This document shows positions 25,169 through 35,258 of a stretch of DNA of 64,000 nucleotides, one piece after another (the stretch's first letter is position 1; each line of letters opens with the position of its first letter). The position numbers were made by a program, and so were the translations under genes. This stretch comes from SZUA-265 sp966249405 (lineage in GTDB: Bacteria; Myxococcota_A; Polyangia; Polyangiales; Polyangiaceae): the NCBI GenBank assembly GCA_966249405.1, contig CBINDO010000001.1, positions 34,593 to 98,592 on the forward strand. Reading direction: 5' to 3'. The notes under the pieces were generated by a model. That model saw only the letters and a program-made list of their open reading frames with translations, was not told the DNA's origin and searched no databases.

Positions 25169-25825
25169 ATGCAACTCAAGTACGACTCATCTGGTCTGAT
25201 CGTGGCCGTGTGCCAGGACTATCTCGACGGCTCCATCCGTATGGTGGCGTGGATGAACGAAGCCGCCGTGCAACGCACGCTGGAGACGAAACACGCGACG
25301 TTCTACAGCCGCTCGCGAGCTCAGCTGTGGACCAAGGGGGAGACCAGCGGAAACTTGCTGCACGTCGAGTCCATGCACGTCGATTGCGATGGCGACACGT
25401 TGTTGCTCCGGGTTCGCGCCGACGGCCCTTCGTGTCACACCGGCCAGCCAACCTGTTTCTTCTCGCCATACCCCGACGGAGAGGAAAGCCAAGCCGTCCC
25501 CACCTTCCTCGACGCCCTCGAGCGAGAGCTCGAACTGCGAAAGACCAGCACTGGGACGAAGAGCTACACCAAGTCGCTGCTCGAGGCGGGTCCCAAGAAG
25601 ATCGAGAGCAAGTTGCTTGAGGAGAGCAGCGAGTTCTGTCAGGCCCTCGAGGCCGAGTCGGAAGAACGCGTGGCGAGCGAAGCCGCCGACGTCTTGTACC
25701 ACTTAATGGTGGGCTTGAGGCTCCGTTCAGTAAGTGTGCGTCGCGTATTCGAGCACCTTGCAGCACGCACTTCTATGAGTGGCCACGAAGAAAAGTCGCG
25801 GCGTGGTTCAACCCAGAAAGCCTAA
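25169..25825 (+). CDS. hisIE: Bifunctional phosphoribosyl-AMP cyclohydrolase / phosphoribosyl-ATP pyrophosphatase
   Basis: 218 residues, two domains in the usual HisI-HisE order. HisI (about 1-115) has M-V-A-W-M-N, F-Y-S-R-S-R, L-W-x-K-G-E-T-S-G and the zinc region D-C-D-G-D plus S-C-H-T-G. HisE (about 120-205) has K-S-Y-T, the E-E-S-S-E-F motif and E-A-A-D-V-L-Y-H. It performs steps 2 and 3 of histidine synthesis in the cytoplasm. No other his gene is in the window, so the pathway is split in this genome. Confidence 0.95.
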   Translation: MQLKYDSSGLIVAVCQDYLDGSIRMVAWMNEAAVQRTLETKHATFYSRSRAQLWTKGETSGNLLHVESMHVDCDGDTLLLRVRADGPSCHTGQPTCFFSPYPDGEESQAVPTFLDALERELELRKTSTGTKSYTKSLLEAGPKKIESKLLEESSEFCQALEAESEERVASEAADVLYHLMVGLRLRSVSVRRVFEHLAARTSMSGHEEKSRRGSTQKA

Positions 25826-25959
25826 TGTTGACCCGCGGTTTGGCCGAATCCTACGATGACCGACGGCGTCGGTGAGCCGTATTTGGTGTTCGCACATACA
25901 ATCACGACGGCACGAGGCGTCTACTTGCCCCGGCAAATCCGCACAGAGTCAACACGATC

Positions 25960-27840
25960 ATGCCCAATATTCTGATCTTCGAGAGCGATCTTTCCTTCGC
26001 CAAGGAGCTGCAAGCCGAGTTCATCCGCCGTTCGTGTGACGTCTCCATCGTCGACGATGCCTCCGTCGGTCTTCAGCAGGCCGCGAGTTCACCGCCCGAT
26101 TTGATCCTCTTGTGCACTGAACTGCCGCGAATGAACGGCTTTTCGGTATGCAATCGCCTCAAGCGCGACCCGGAGCTGCGCAAGATCCCCGTGATCATCA
26201 TGAGCGCCAATGCTTCGGAAGAGAACTTCCAACAGCACCGCAACCTGACCAACAAGCGGGCGGACGACTACGTGCACAAGCCGATCAGCGTGCCGGACAT
26301 GATGACTCGGGTCGACAAGCTGCTGAACCTGAACGGCTCTGCTCGCTCGGAGGCGGAATCACTGCCGGATCTCGAGCTCAAAGACGTGGAAGATCTCGAC
26401 GCGGACGAGCTGATCGTGGACGAGGTCGTCGACGACCTGATGGCAGGACATCCCGCTCCGGCCGCAAGTGAACGTCCGCGTAACTCGCGACCGAGTGAGC
26501 TCGAGCTCAGCGAGTTTGCGGACAACGCGTTCGACGCACTATTGGCGCCGTTGAACGTCGAGGAGCCGAGCCCAGATTCGACGACCGTCAACCAGGCCGT
26601 CCAAGCGCCGGCAGCGAACGCACGCACCGCGGTGACCAGCGCTCCCCCCGCATACGCCAACGCGGTGAGCCCATCGTTCCCGCCAGCGGCAGCGGTTCCC
26701 GGTAGCTTGCCACCAACCACCGTTCCCCCACCGAGCGCTCCGCCGCCGTCGGACAGTCGATTCGGGGACGAGGGCACACGCCAGGCCTTCGTGATCGCGC
26801 AGTCCGAGCTCGCCAACGCCAAGGAACGCATCGCCGATCTCGAGGACGAGTTGGTGCGCGCGCGCGAGAAAGAGCAGACGATCGAGAAGCTCTACGCCGA
26901 GCTCGACGACGCCAAGGCTCGTTTGGCTTCCGGCGGCGGCGGGCGTGCCAAAGAGATCTTGGACTTGCGCGAAGCGCTCAACCACAAGGACAAGGAGCTG
27001 TTGGCCCTGCGCGACGATTTGAGCGCCAAGGACAAGCAGCTGTTGGCGAACAAGGACACCGCTCTCGACCTGGAGCGCAAGACCGCCAACGCCGAAGACC
27101 GCGTCGTCGAGCTCGAGAAGCGAGTCGCGTCGTTGGAGCGGTCGGAGACGGCAGCGCAACAAGACCGAGAGCAAGCCGCCAAACGCGCGGACACGTACAA
27201 ACGCAAACAAGAGAAGCTCACCGAGGAGCTCACGGGTCTACGCACCGAGCTCGACGACCTGGAAGCAAACCGGCAGGCGCTCACCGCGCAGTTGAGCGCA
27301 ACCCGTCAAGCGCAAGAACAAGCCGAGGTCGCCAACCGGGAGCTCACCGACAGGGTCAATCAGCTCACCGGTGAGCTCAACGAGACCCGTTCGACGCGAG
27401 ACGCGCTACAGAACAAACTCCAGAGCACCGAAGAAGCCCTGCGCCAGACGACGTCGGCGCGCGACGCGCTGCAGGCGAAGCTCCAGAGCACCGAAGACAC
27501 GCTGCGACTGACGGCGTCGGCGCGTGACGGATTGCAGGCCAAACTGCAGAGCACCGAAGACGCCCTACAACAGACGATCGCTGCTCGGGATGAACTCGCC
27601 GAACGTGCGACGCGCGCCGAGAGCCGAATCCATGCACTCGAGTCCGAGGCGCGCTCGCGCTCCCAAGAGCTCGAAGAGCTCAAGGCCAAACTCGCCGCTG
27701 CCGAACAGCAGCTCGACGAATCGCAGCTCCAGGCGGCCGAACAGGGTGAACAGCTCGACAAATATCGGGTTGCCGCTGGCGAACTCGGCGGGATGCTCAC
27801 GGATGCGCTCGCCAAGCTCCGCGAGATGCAGCCGAAGTGA
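25960..27840 (+). CDS. FrzS/AglZ-like protein: degenerate receiver plus long coiled coil
   Basis: 626 residues. The N-terminal receiver-like domain (about 1-120) has the acceptor position filled by Cys52 (L-I-L-L-C-T-E-L-P) instead of Asp, but keeps K-P-I-S. An acidic/Pro-rich linker follows (about 130-260). From about 265 to the end there is a long coiled coil with heptads and repeated L-Q-S-T-E-D/E-A-L units (about 485-545). FrzS and AglZ of Myxococcus share this layout and act in polarity of gliding motility. Cys52 means it cannot be phosphorylated at that site and probably signals by binding. Single gene with its own promoter region upstream. Confidence 0.8.
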   Translation: MPNILIFESDLSFAKELQAEFIRRSCDVSIVDDASVGLQQAASSPPDLILLCTELPRMNGFSVCNRLKRDPELRKIPVIIMSANASEENFQQHRNLTNKRADDYVHKPISVPDMMTRVDKLLNLNGSARSEAESLPDLELKDVEDLDADELIVDEVVDDLMAGHPAPAASERPRNSRPSELELSEFADNAFDALLAPLNVEEPSPDSTTVNQAVQAPAANARTAVTSAPPAYANAVSPSFPPAAAVPGSLPPTTVPPPSAPPPSDSRFGDEGTRQAFVIAQSELANAKERIADLEDELVRAREKEQTIEKLYAELDDAKARLASGGGGRAKEILDLREALNHKDKELLALRDDLSAKDKQLLANKDTALDLERKTANAEDRVVELEKRVASLERSETAAQQDREQAAKRADTYKRKQEKLTEELTGLRTELDDLEANRQALTAQLSATRQAQEQAEVANRELTDRVNQLTGELNETRSTRDALQNKLQSTEEALRQTTSARDALQAKLQSTEDTLRLTASARDGLQAKLQSTEDALQQTIAARDELAERATRAESRIHALESEARSRSQELEELKAKLAAAEQQLDESQLQAAEQGEQLDKYRVAAGELGGMLTDALAKLREMQPK

Positions 27841-27921
27841 CGTCGCCGAAGTGCTCGGGCCCGCATGCCCGGACCCGAGTGCTCTCGAGCGCGTATCTCG
27901 ACCCAGGCGATTTACGCCATC

Positions 27922-28578
27922 TCAACCCGTGAACTCGTCACTCTTGAGATATCGCTGGATGCGGGCCGCAGTTCTGACCAAGTAGTTGTGAATCATACCG
28001 CGGAAAACCGACGCCAGCAGACCATCTCCCGGATCGACGGCAACGGCTGCGGTAACCAAACACCGCTGACTCGTCCAAGGACTCAGTCGAAAGTACCCGA
28101 ACACGTCCTTGACGTCCCGCGGAGCCGCCGTATCCAGCCAGAAGCGCGCAGTCATTCCATCCGCAGACACGCCGTACAGGGCGCCCCAATTGCCTTGGAC
28201 GACCGCGTTGCCGTGCTCGATCTTGAGGCGCGAGAAGGGCGCCCCGCCACGCACCAGCTCGACTTGACGAGTCGCGGGTAGTGCCTTGGCGAGATGTTTG
28301 ACGGGGTCCTTCCAGAGGTCGACGGCTCGACTGCAAGGTTTGTCGAGGACACCGTACGAGACGGCGCTCAAGTACTTCGTCCCGCGGTGAGGCAACTCGA
28401 ATCGCCTCTCGACCGCGCCGCCTGCGTTCAGAGCCTGGAGCTCCTCCGCGGAGAAACCGCGGAGTTCGACGGTTGCACGGGCCTCTCGCGGAGTTGCCAA
28501 CGACTGCCCCGCGAAGAGGAACGCACCAAGAACCAGAGCGCCATAGCCGCGCTGCACCTTCCGAAGAAACGCTCTCAT
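27922..28578 (-). CDS. Exported SRPBCC/START-like protein
   Basis: 218 residues from ATG 28578; AGAGGG precedes it. The longer ORF upstream has basic, non-protein-like sequence. A signal peptide is seen (G-Y-G-A-L-V-L-G-A-F-L-F-A-G). The rest fits the pattern of polyketide cyclase/START-like folds with V-F-G-Y-F-R-L-S-P-W and a C-terminal helix G-M-I-H-N-Y. A lipid- or hydrophobic-ligand-binding role is possible but unproven. It converges with the FrzS-like gene. Confidence 0.7.
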   Translation of the reverse strand: MRAFLRKVQRGYGALVLGAFLFAGQSLATPREARATVELRGFSAEELQALNAGGAVERRFELPHRGTKYLSAVSYGVLDKPCSRAVDLWKDPVKHLAKALPATRQVELVRGGAPFSRLKIEHGNAVVQGNWGALYGVSADGMTARFWLDTAAPRDVKDVFGYFRLSPWTSQRCLVTAAVAVDPGDGLLASVFRGMIHNYLVRTAARIQRYLKSDEFTG

Positions 28579-28849
28579 GCTTTGCCCTCTGTTCCTCTTG
28601 CCCCGCCCCCTCGGCCGTCTCGATACCCAAAACGAACCATCGAAAGCGCCATTTGACGCAGCAACGTTACCACACCGATTCGACGCGGCACTGCCCATCT
28701 GGAGCTGAGCACAGGTTCCTTTCGGCATGATTTTTTTCAGCCCTACTCGGCCTAACCATCGTCCAGCCGTCGTCAAGAACCGTGATCGCTCACTTTGAAG
28801 CATTGGGAATTTGCGATTCGCTCCTAAAACGAGTGATCGTGGAACACTC

Positions 28850-29944
28850 GTGATTCGCTGCGCCGCTGCGTCAAGACTTTGCACGGGAGCTCTGCTCCTG
28901 AGCGGCAGCGTGTATGGCCAGGGACGAACGAAGGTCGTGCTCGACTACGCCGCTCCGCCCGAGTGTCCACTCGCCACGACCTTTCAGCGCGACATCGCCA
29001 GCCGATTACCCGAAGGCCGCAGCGTGGACTTGGGCGCGCTCACCGAGCCCGTCAACGGTAACCTTGGACTACAAGTTCGAGTCTCCAAGACACCAACCGG
29101 GTATCGCGCCGAGCTCACGACGTTCACCGACGAGGGCCGCAGCACGCCGCGGAGTTTGGAAGGGCCGGTGTGTTCCGAGCTGATGGACGCCATGGCATTC
29201 ACTGCTGCGCTCACCGTCGACCCGAACGCGACGTTGTTGCCGACGCACCCAGAGACATCGGCAAACGGCGCCGCAGGGAGCACCGCGTCGGGGTCCACGC
29301 GTTCGGCTGCCGAGGAGTCGAAGCAAGCGCTCGAACCGGAAACGGCGTCAGGACAACGACCCGCCACACCCACTCGAGAAGCCCCAGACGAGCCACCGGT
29401 CGAGACTGTTTACCCTCCACACGTTGCGATGTGGGCATCGTCGCTGAGCGGCGGCGTCGTGCTCACCGCGCCAGTCAGCCCAGGTGTCTCACCGGGTTTG
29501 CTCGTGAGCCTGCGCCATTCGGACGAGGCGCCCGGGGCGTGGTCCCCCGCCGTCGGCGTGGCGCTGTTTGGTTCGCAGTTGGTGTCCTCCTATTCGCCCA
29601 ACGCCTCGTTCGCGGCGTTCGGAGCGCATCTCGAGTTCTGCCCGAGTTCGTTCCGCGATCGCTCCGTGACGATCCGCCCGTGCGCGGCGGGAGAACTCAC
29701 GATGTTGCGAGCCTCTGGCGAGAACCTCACCGTATCCAACCGAGTGACGGTCGCGGTGCCGAGCGTCGGCGGCCACGTCGAACTCAGACACACGGTTACC
29801 GATAACTGGTTCGTCACCGGTGTGGTCGGCGCGCAGCTTGCTTTGCAGCGCCATCGCTTCGACGTTGGACTTCCCGCCGAGGCGGTTGCAACGACTCGGG
29901 CGGTCGCCCCGTTCGTCAGCTTCCAGCTCGGCGCGTTTCTCTAG
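28850..29944 (+). CDS. Exported protein of unknown function, outer-membrane-like beta C-terminus
   Basis: 364 residues from GTG 28850, which gives a good signal peptide (C-T-G-A-L-L-L-S-G-S-V-Y-G-Q); TTG 28811 would bury it. The first half begins V-V-L-D-Y-A and P-E-C-P, typical of myxobacterial proteins with a small domain and a low-complexity linker. The second half (about 200-364) has alternating hydrophobic strands and ends in F-Q-L-G-A-F-L, like a beta-barrel. No family is named. A 7-bp inverted repeat (28829-28851) covers the GTG and could affect initiation. Confidence 0.65.
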   Translation: MIRCAAASRLCTGALLLSGSVYGQGRTKVVLDYAAPPECPLATTFQRDIASRLPEGRSVDLGALTEPVNGNLGLQVRVSKTPTGYRAELTTFTDEGRSTPRSLEGPVCSELMDAMAFTAALTVDPNATLLPTHPETSANGAAGSTASGSTRSAAEESKQALEPETASGQRPATPTREAPDEPPVETVYPPHVAMWASSLSGGVVLTAPVSPGVSPGLLVSLRHSDEAPGAWSPAVGVALFGSQLVSSYSPNASFAAFGAHLEFCPSSFRDRSVTIRPCAAGELTMLRASGENLTVSNRVTVAVPSVGGHVELRHTVTDNWFVTGVVGAQLALQRHRFDVGLPAEAVATTRAVAPFVSFQLGAFL

Positions 29945-29971
29945 CGTCAGGAGTCTGCAACAGCTCGCGAC

Positions 29972-32900
29972 TCATTGAGCCGCGATCAAGTCGAGCAACT
30001 CTTCGGTGGGCAAGGCGGGATTGACCTCGTCGGACTCGAGCACCGCTGTGGCGATAGCCCGCTTTTCTTCGTGCAGGCCCAGGATCCGTTCTTCGATCGT
30101 GTCCTTGGTGACCAGACGGTAAACGGTGACCGGTCGCTCTTGCCCGATGCGGTGCGCTCGGTCGGTTGCCTGGGCTTCGACCGCTGGGTTCCACCACGGG
30201 TCTAGATGGATCACGTAGTCGGCGGCAGTGAGATTCAGACCGAACCCGCCAGCCTTCAAGCTGATCAGAAATAACGGGTAGTCGCCGCGTTGAAACTCGG
30301 CGACCCGTTCCGCACGCTGAGCACGCGGGGTTGAGCCGTCGAGATACAAGTACGGCACCCCACGGTCGTCGAGTTGTGTACGCACCAACGTCAGGAAGTC
30401 CACGAACTGGCTGAACACGAGGGCTTGGTGGCCGTTCTCGCGCAGCTCCTCGACCAGCTCCAAGAAGGCGTCAATCTTGGACGAGCTGAGCTCGGCCTCG
30501 GGGAACACCAAACGCGGATGACAGCAAAAACGCCGCAGCCTGGTTATCTCGGCGAGAATCTCCAGTTTGTTGTAACGCTTGACCGAAGTGTTGTGGAGCT
30601 TCTCCCAGATCTGTTTGCGGAGCACCCCGTACTGCCGCGTCTCACCCTCGGTGAGACGCACCTCGTGCCGCACCGTCGTGATCGGCGGCAAGTCGCGGAG
30701 CACCTGAGCTTTGGTGCGACGCAATACGTACGGACGCACCAATTCACGCAGGTCTTTGCGCACGCGTTCACTGTTCTCGCGTTCGACGGGACGGACGAAT
30801 CGAGTCTGGAACGACTTCCACGCGCCGAACAAGTCGGGATTGACGAAGTGGAAGATGCTCCACAGGTCGCCGAGGTGGTTCTCCACGGGAGTACCAGTGG
30901 ACGCGATTCGAAACTCGGCGTTGATGCGGTAGGCCGCCTTCGCGCGGAGAGACTCAGGGTTCTTGATGAACTGGGCCTCGTCGAGGATCGCTGTGCCCCA
31001 CGCGATGGGAGCCAACGCTTCGATGTCCTGCTGCAGCAAACCATAGCTGCACACCAACACGCTGCCTGGCCCCAGCGACCCGATCAAGCGCGACCGATCA
31101 CCACCCACGTACTCGATGGCACGCAAGCTCGGCGCAAACTTCTGAGCCTCGTTGATCCAGTTGGAGCAGACCGAGGTCGGTGCGACAACCAAAGCAGGTC
31201 CCTTCTCTGCCCGGGTGATCAAGACGGCGAGCAACTGCACGGTTTTGCCGAGGCCCATGTCGTCGGCGAGGCACGCTCCCAGGCCGAGTTCACTCAAGCA
31301 AGAGAGCCAACGGAAACCTTCGGATTGATAGCCGCGCAAGGTGCCGTTCAAGCTGGTCGGCAATGGCCAGTCCATCGAGCGCACACGCTCGACGCGTTCG
31401 AGCCATTCGGTGACCGAAGCGTCGACGTCCACTTCACCCGACTGAGCCAGGGTCTGCAGCGTGCTGATAGCGCTTTCGTGGACGCGCAGCTCCCGCGCTT
31501 TGCCGCCGCGCGGCTCGCCGGCAGCGCGCAACGCGTCCATCACTCTCCGGACGCGCTTCTCTACTTCGATGTAGTCGCCGTTCGGTAGTCGGACGAAACG
31601 TCCACTGGCGGTGGCGGGCATCGCCATCAGTTCGTCGAGGGACCACTCCTGCAAGTCGTCGATCTTGAGCCCCCCGGTAGCCAAGTACCAGCCCTTGTTG
31701 CGGCGCAGCTTGACGGAGATGCCATGGCGACCACCGTCCCCTCGCCGCAACTTGACGGCCGCTGACTCGGGCCATTCCAGGCGCACGTCGAGTTCGGAGT
31801 CGCGTAGCTCGGCCAACAACACGAGCATGCCTTCCTCGCTGAATGACCAGCGTTGCTCGTCGCGGAACGCCTCTTCACCTTCTTCTTCCTTGGCTTGGGC
31901 CAAGCTGGGTACGAAGCGCAAGAGTTGCTCGAGCGCCGCGCGTTCGGCGTCGAAATCACGCTCGCAGCGCAAGCGTTGACCGCGCGAGATGATGCTGAGT
32001 TCACGACGGCCGAACGCCGTCACGTAGAAGCTGCCGCGCTCCGAGAAGGGCTTGACGCCGGCTTGCACCAGCCAGGCCCCAGCCAACGGCGAGATTCGCA
32101 ACACGACCCTGGAATCCGGGACGATGCGCTCGGCATCTCCGAGGTGTGAACTCGCGACGTCGACCACTTGCGATACCTTGGCGAGCACCGAGCGGAGGCG
32201 GTCCGTCTGGTTCGCAGGCACGCTGACCCCACGCTCGAGTTGCGACGCCAATCGCGCCACCTGTGGCGTCACGCGGTACAACATCAAGCGCCCCTCGCCG
32301 TCGCTACGAACGTTCAACCCGATCGACAGCCCAGCGGGCTCGACGTACAGCTCAACTTGACCGCGCTCCTCACGAGTGAGCACGCGCACCTGGCCAGCCA
32401 CGACGTGCACCACCTGGCGCTTGCGGGTGGCGTTGTAGACTCGAGGATGTCCCACCAGCAATTCGAGCGCCTCGGGCGCCCAAACGCGCTCCCCGTCAGG
32501 GCCGGGAACCGAGCGGTGAACGACCTCCGCGTCCTCTTCCGGAAGTTGGTCCACGATCTCGAGGAGCTCGGAAGCAGTCACACGTCGCCCCGCCGACCAA
32601 CCACTGTTGCCGGACATCTCCTGCAACGCTGGTTTCACGAGCTCACCCCGGGTCATGTCGACGTACCAGCACACGCGAACGGCGGACGCGACTCCGGACT
32701 CGGGTGAATCGACGGCGTCCACGAGCTCGTCGATGGCGTCGAGCTGCTTTGCCCATTCCGGTTTTGGCGCGAGCAAGTCACACAGCAGCAATTCCCCGGG
32801 GCGGACCTGGAGTTCAGGGGCCTCACTACCCACCAGCTGCAGGTATCGTTCCTGGAAGTATGTCTCACTGATCGAGCGCGCGCAGAACCACGCTTGCCGG

Positions 32901-34150
32901 GACAACCAGGAGTATCCACCATCGGCCCACGACGAACCTTGCTCGGTGAGGACCTTGGCCCAGTTTGCTCGGCTCCAGTCACCCTCGACGTACATCTGCA
33001 CCACGAGCGCGAGGATCAACAGCTCCCAAACGCAGCCGGTGAAATCGAGCTGATGCACGTCGAGGCGCGTCGGTTCATCGTCGCTCTGCGCGTGGTACCG
33101 GAGCAACGTCTTGAGGGCTCGCCCGGTGCGCTGAGCTCGCTCGTCTGCATAACGGGCTGCAGCCATGCGTTTGACGAGCTGCAGAGAATCGGGCTCCTCG
33201 TGAGACACGAGCAACAGCGCAGGAATCGCGAGCAACGTGCCGAGCTCGGCGCGCGCGGGGGCTTCGCTGTTGCTGGCGCGTCGCTCGGCCGCGGTTTCTT
33301 GGCGCATCAAGCTCCGCAGCTGCTCGTTCGCCTGCTGCATCTGCCCAGTCGCGAACAACAACGAGATGTTGCACCACCCGCGGTAAATCTCCGGCACTAC
33401 CCCCAAGAACCGCTCGGCGACGTCCCAATGGCCACGCAACACGGCCTGTTCGAACACGCCCATCGCCAACATCGGGCCGTGGCCGGACTGGTAGCGTTCG
33501 GCCTCGACGTCCGCCAGTTCGACGGCCCAGCGGTACAGGCCGTCGACCGGGCGCAAACTCCAAGAGGCGTCCGTGAGTACCCGAGAGGCGACCTCGACGG
33601 TACGTTTCTGCCAAACCTTCTCGAACCATTCACGGTCGAAAGGCTCGCTCAGGCTCTCTCGCAGCGCCTCGACGAAGAGGTTACCCGAGAGCCCGGTATC
33701 TTGAGCCCGCAACACCGAAACGAAGCGATCGAAAGCCGGCAGGTCTCCCTGCTGTAGCGAGACCAGAAGCGGCGCCATGGAGCGACCTTCGAGCGCCCGG
33801 TGCGTTTCCATGGCGACGCTCTCGAGCTCGCCACTCTCGCTGAGTTGCCGCAACACCAGCTGCCGGTATTCCGGCTGCACACCGAAAACCGGCTCGAACA
33901 ACGCCCGCCGCCGGGGCCGCTGACTATTCTCCGAGCGGTAGACGAGTCCACTGGCCGCCCAGGTGTCGAGCAGCGGGTGCTTCGGCAGGTTCACGCCGGG
34001 GCGACGTTCCACCCCGGCGCTCTTGAGCGCGCTGAACTGTCCATTGGTCAGCTCCAGCTCCAACGCGAGTGCCCCGAGCAGCCGCAGCTGCGGCGCCTGG
34101 AAACCCGCCGTCAAGAACTGGTAGCGCAGCTTGAGGCCCCGACTATCCAC
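29972..34150 (-). CDS. SNF2/RapA-family helicase-like ATPase with large N-terminal region
   Basis: 1392 residues, GTG start. The C-terminal third is a full SNF2 engine: Q-S-E-G-F-R-W-L (Q-like motif), D-D-M-G-L-G-K-T (about residue 960), D-E-A-Q (about 1056), the GTPVENH motif III region, and helicase C motifs L-D-G-S-T-P and D-P-W-W-N-P. The first about 920 residues have no recognised domain; a SNF2-associated domain probably lies around 750-880. Such proteins remodel or translocate on DNA, often with transcription or repair. No restriction or DISARM-like partners are adjacent. It lies downstream of a promoter region shared with nothing else. Confidence 0.92.
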   Translation of the reverse strand: MDSRGLKLRYQFLTAGFQAPQLRLLGALALELELTNGQFSALKSAGVERRPGVNLPKHPLLDTWAASGLVYRSENSQRPRRRALFEPVFGVQPEYRQLVLRQLSESGELESVAMETHRALEGRSMAPLLVSLQQGDLPAFDRFVSVLRAQDTGLSGNLFVEALRESLSEPFDREWFEKVWQKRTVEVASRVLTDASWSLRPVDGLYRWAVELADVEAERYQSGHGPMLAMGVFEQAVLRGHWDVAERFLGVVPEIYRGWCNISLLFATGQMQQANEQLRSLMRQETAAERRASNSEAPARAELGTLLAIPALLLVSHEEPDSLQLVKRMAAARYADERAQRTGRALKTLLRYHAQSDDEPTRLDVHQLDFTGCVWELLILALVVQMYVEGDWSRANWAKVLTEQGSSWADGGYSWLSRQAWFCARSISETYFQERYLQLVGSEAPELQVRPGELLLCDLLAPKPEWAKQLDAIDELVDAVDSPESGVASAVRVCWYVDMTRGELVKPALQEMSGNSGWSAGRRVTASELLEIVDQLPEEDAEVVHRSVPGPDGERVWAPEALELLVGHPRVYNATRKRQVVHVVAGQVRVLTREERGQVELYVEPAGLSIGLNVRSDGEGRLMLYRVTPQVARLASQLERGVSVPANQTDRLRSVLAKVSQVVDVASSHLGDAERIVPDSRVVLRISPLAGAWLVQAGVKPFSERGSFYVTAFGRRELSIISRGQRLRCERDFDAERAALEQLLRFVPSLAQAKEEEGEEAFRDEQRWSFSEEGMLVLLAELRDSELDVRLEWPESAAVKLRRGDGGRHGISVKLRRNKGWYLATGGLKIDDLQEWSLDELMAMPATASGRFVRLPNGDYIEVEKRVRRVMDALRAAGEPRGGKARELRVHESAISTLQTLAQSGEVDVDASVTEWLERVERVRSMDWPLPTSLNGTLRGYQSEGFRWLSCLSELGLGACLADDMGLGKTVQLLAVLITRAEKGPALVVAPTSVCSNWINEAQKFAPSLRAIEYVGGDRSRLIGSLGPGSVLVCSYGLLQQDIEALAPIAWGTAILDEAQFIKNPESLRAKAAYRINAEFRIASTGTPVENHLGDLWSIFHFVNPDLFGAWKSFQTRFVRPVERENSERVRKDLRELVRPYVLRRTKAQVLRDLPPITTVRHEVRLTEGETRQYGVLRKQIWEKLHNTSVKRYNKLEILAEITRLRRFCCHPRLVFPEAELSSSKIDAFLELVEELRENGHQALVFSQFVDFLTLVRTQLDDRGVPYLYLDGSTPRAQRAERVAEFQRGDYPLFLISLKAGGFGLNLTAADYVIHLDPWWNPAVEAQATDRAHRIGQERPVTVYRLVTKDTIEERILGLHEEKRAIATAVLESDEVNPALPTEELLDLIAAQ

Positions 34151-34300
34151 GGCTGAGACCTAGCGGCGAAGTACCCAAACTACAATCGCGTTTCACACAA
34201 AGGGCTGAATGCCACGGCCAAAGGCCCGACGTGGAACGCTGTGGTGATGGCGGGGATCTAGAGTGCGATCACTGCGCCGCGCGGCCGCGAAATCATGTCA

Positions 34301-35101
34301 TCAAGGGAGCTGCTCGCCCAGTTCGCTGAACGCACCCAGGGCAACGCCGAGTTCCGGACAGGCTTCGCTGATGCGTGCGCAAGGCCCGTCGGCATCCGTC
34401 GGGCTGCCACCCGCCTCTTGTTCGACCGTCGTCAGACCGGCCGCAAAAGTCAGCCCCAACAGAAGCGCCTGGTTGTTGGCTTGCGCCTGGGTCGTCTCGC
34501 TGCACTCGGTTACTTGCTGGTTGGAGAGCGGCCCCAACACGTATTCGTTCAAGGCGGCGATTTGGGCGTTGCAGTCGTTGAAGTCTTGGACGCTCGCGCC
34601 ACACTGGCCTGCGCTTTCGCAGCGCATCTCGGGAGTCTCCTCGGACGCGGTAGCTACCTGTTCTTCACAAGCCTCCACTTGAGCTGCACATTCCGCCTGG
34701 TAGGACTCGTCGTCAGTGACGTCGGCGCTCTGCGTCGCTTGGAAGAGCCCCTGAGCAGGGCACAACTCACCCAAGTTGGCGCTCACGGCGTTCGAGGTTT
34801 TCACGTACGCCTCACACACCTCGGCGAGCTGGTCCTCGTCCAACTCCGAAAGCTCGGTTTCGGGAGGAACCTCTTCGAGCACCGGATCACCTACACCACC
34901 CGGGGACGGCGGAGGGGTCGAGTCGGTCTCCATGTCGCTGGTGGTCTCTTCCGGCGCCTCGGAAGTGTCGGCGCCGGTCGTCTCGCCCTCCTCGTCCGGA
35001 GTCGTGGTCTCTGCGGCGGGCTTTTCTTCCGATCCGCAGGCGGCAGCCAACACTGACAGGAGTCCAAGCAAGCAAGCGTTCGTAGTGATAAGTCTTTTCA
35101 T
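34301..35101 (-). CDS. Lipoprotein of unknown function (266 aa)
   Basis: The start is ATG 35101; upstream codons are not protein-like. Signal and lipobox A-A-A-C (about residue 21) are followed by an acidic Thr/Glu/Pro linker (about 25-85). The mature domain has paired Cys residues in helical segments, e.g. C-P-A-Q-G and C-A-A-Q-V-E-A-C, giving a likely disulphide-bonded helical bundle. No known family is recognised. It is the only gene between the SNF2 and GH8 genes. Confidence 0.75.
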   Translation of the reverse strand: MKRLITTNACLLGLLSVLAAACGSEEKPAAETTTPDEEGETTGADTSEAPEETTSDMETDSTPPPSPGGVGDPVLEEVPPETELSELDEDQLAEVCEAYVKTSNAVSANLGELCPAQGLFQATQSADVTDDESYQAECAAQVEACEEQVATASEETPEMRCESAGQCGASVQDFNDCNAQIAALNEYVLGPLSNQQVTECSETTQAQANNQALLLGLTFAAGLTTVEQEAGGSPTDADGPCARISEACPELGVALGAFSELGEQLP

Positions 35102-35258
35102 GGCGGTTCCAGTGAGCGATTCGCTTCGGAGGGTCGTGGAGTAAGTGCTCCGGTGCGACTTCGAAGGCTCAACGGCAAGTCTAGCGTCCCCGCGAAGCCG
35201 CCGCCACCGCGAACCCCACTGCACGGGCTGCGCCCCGCTTCCCCGGGATTTCCGCGAG

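Noticed and set aside
27855..27890. Terminator after the FrzS-like gene
   Set aside because: CTCGGG/CCCGAG arms exist but there is no T-run on either side.
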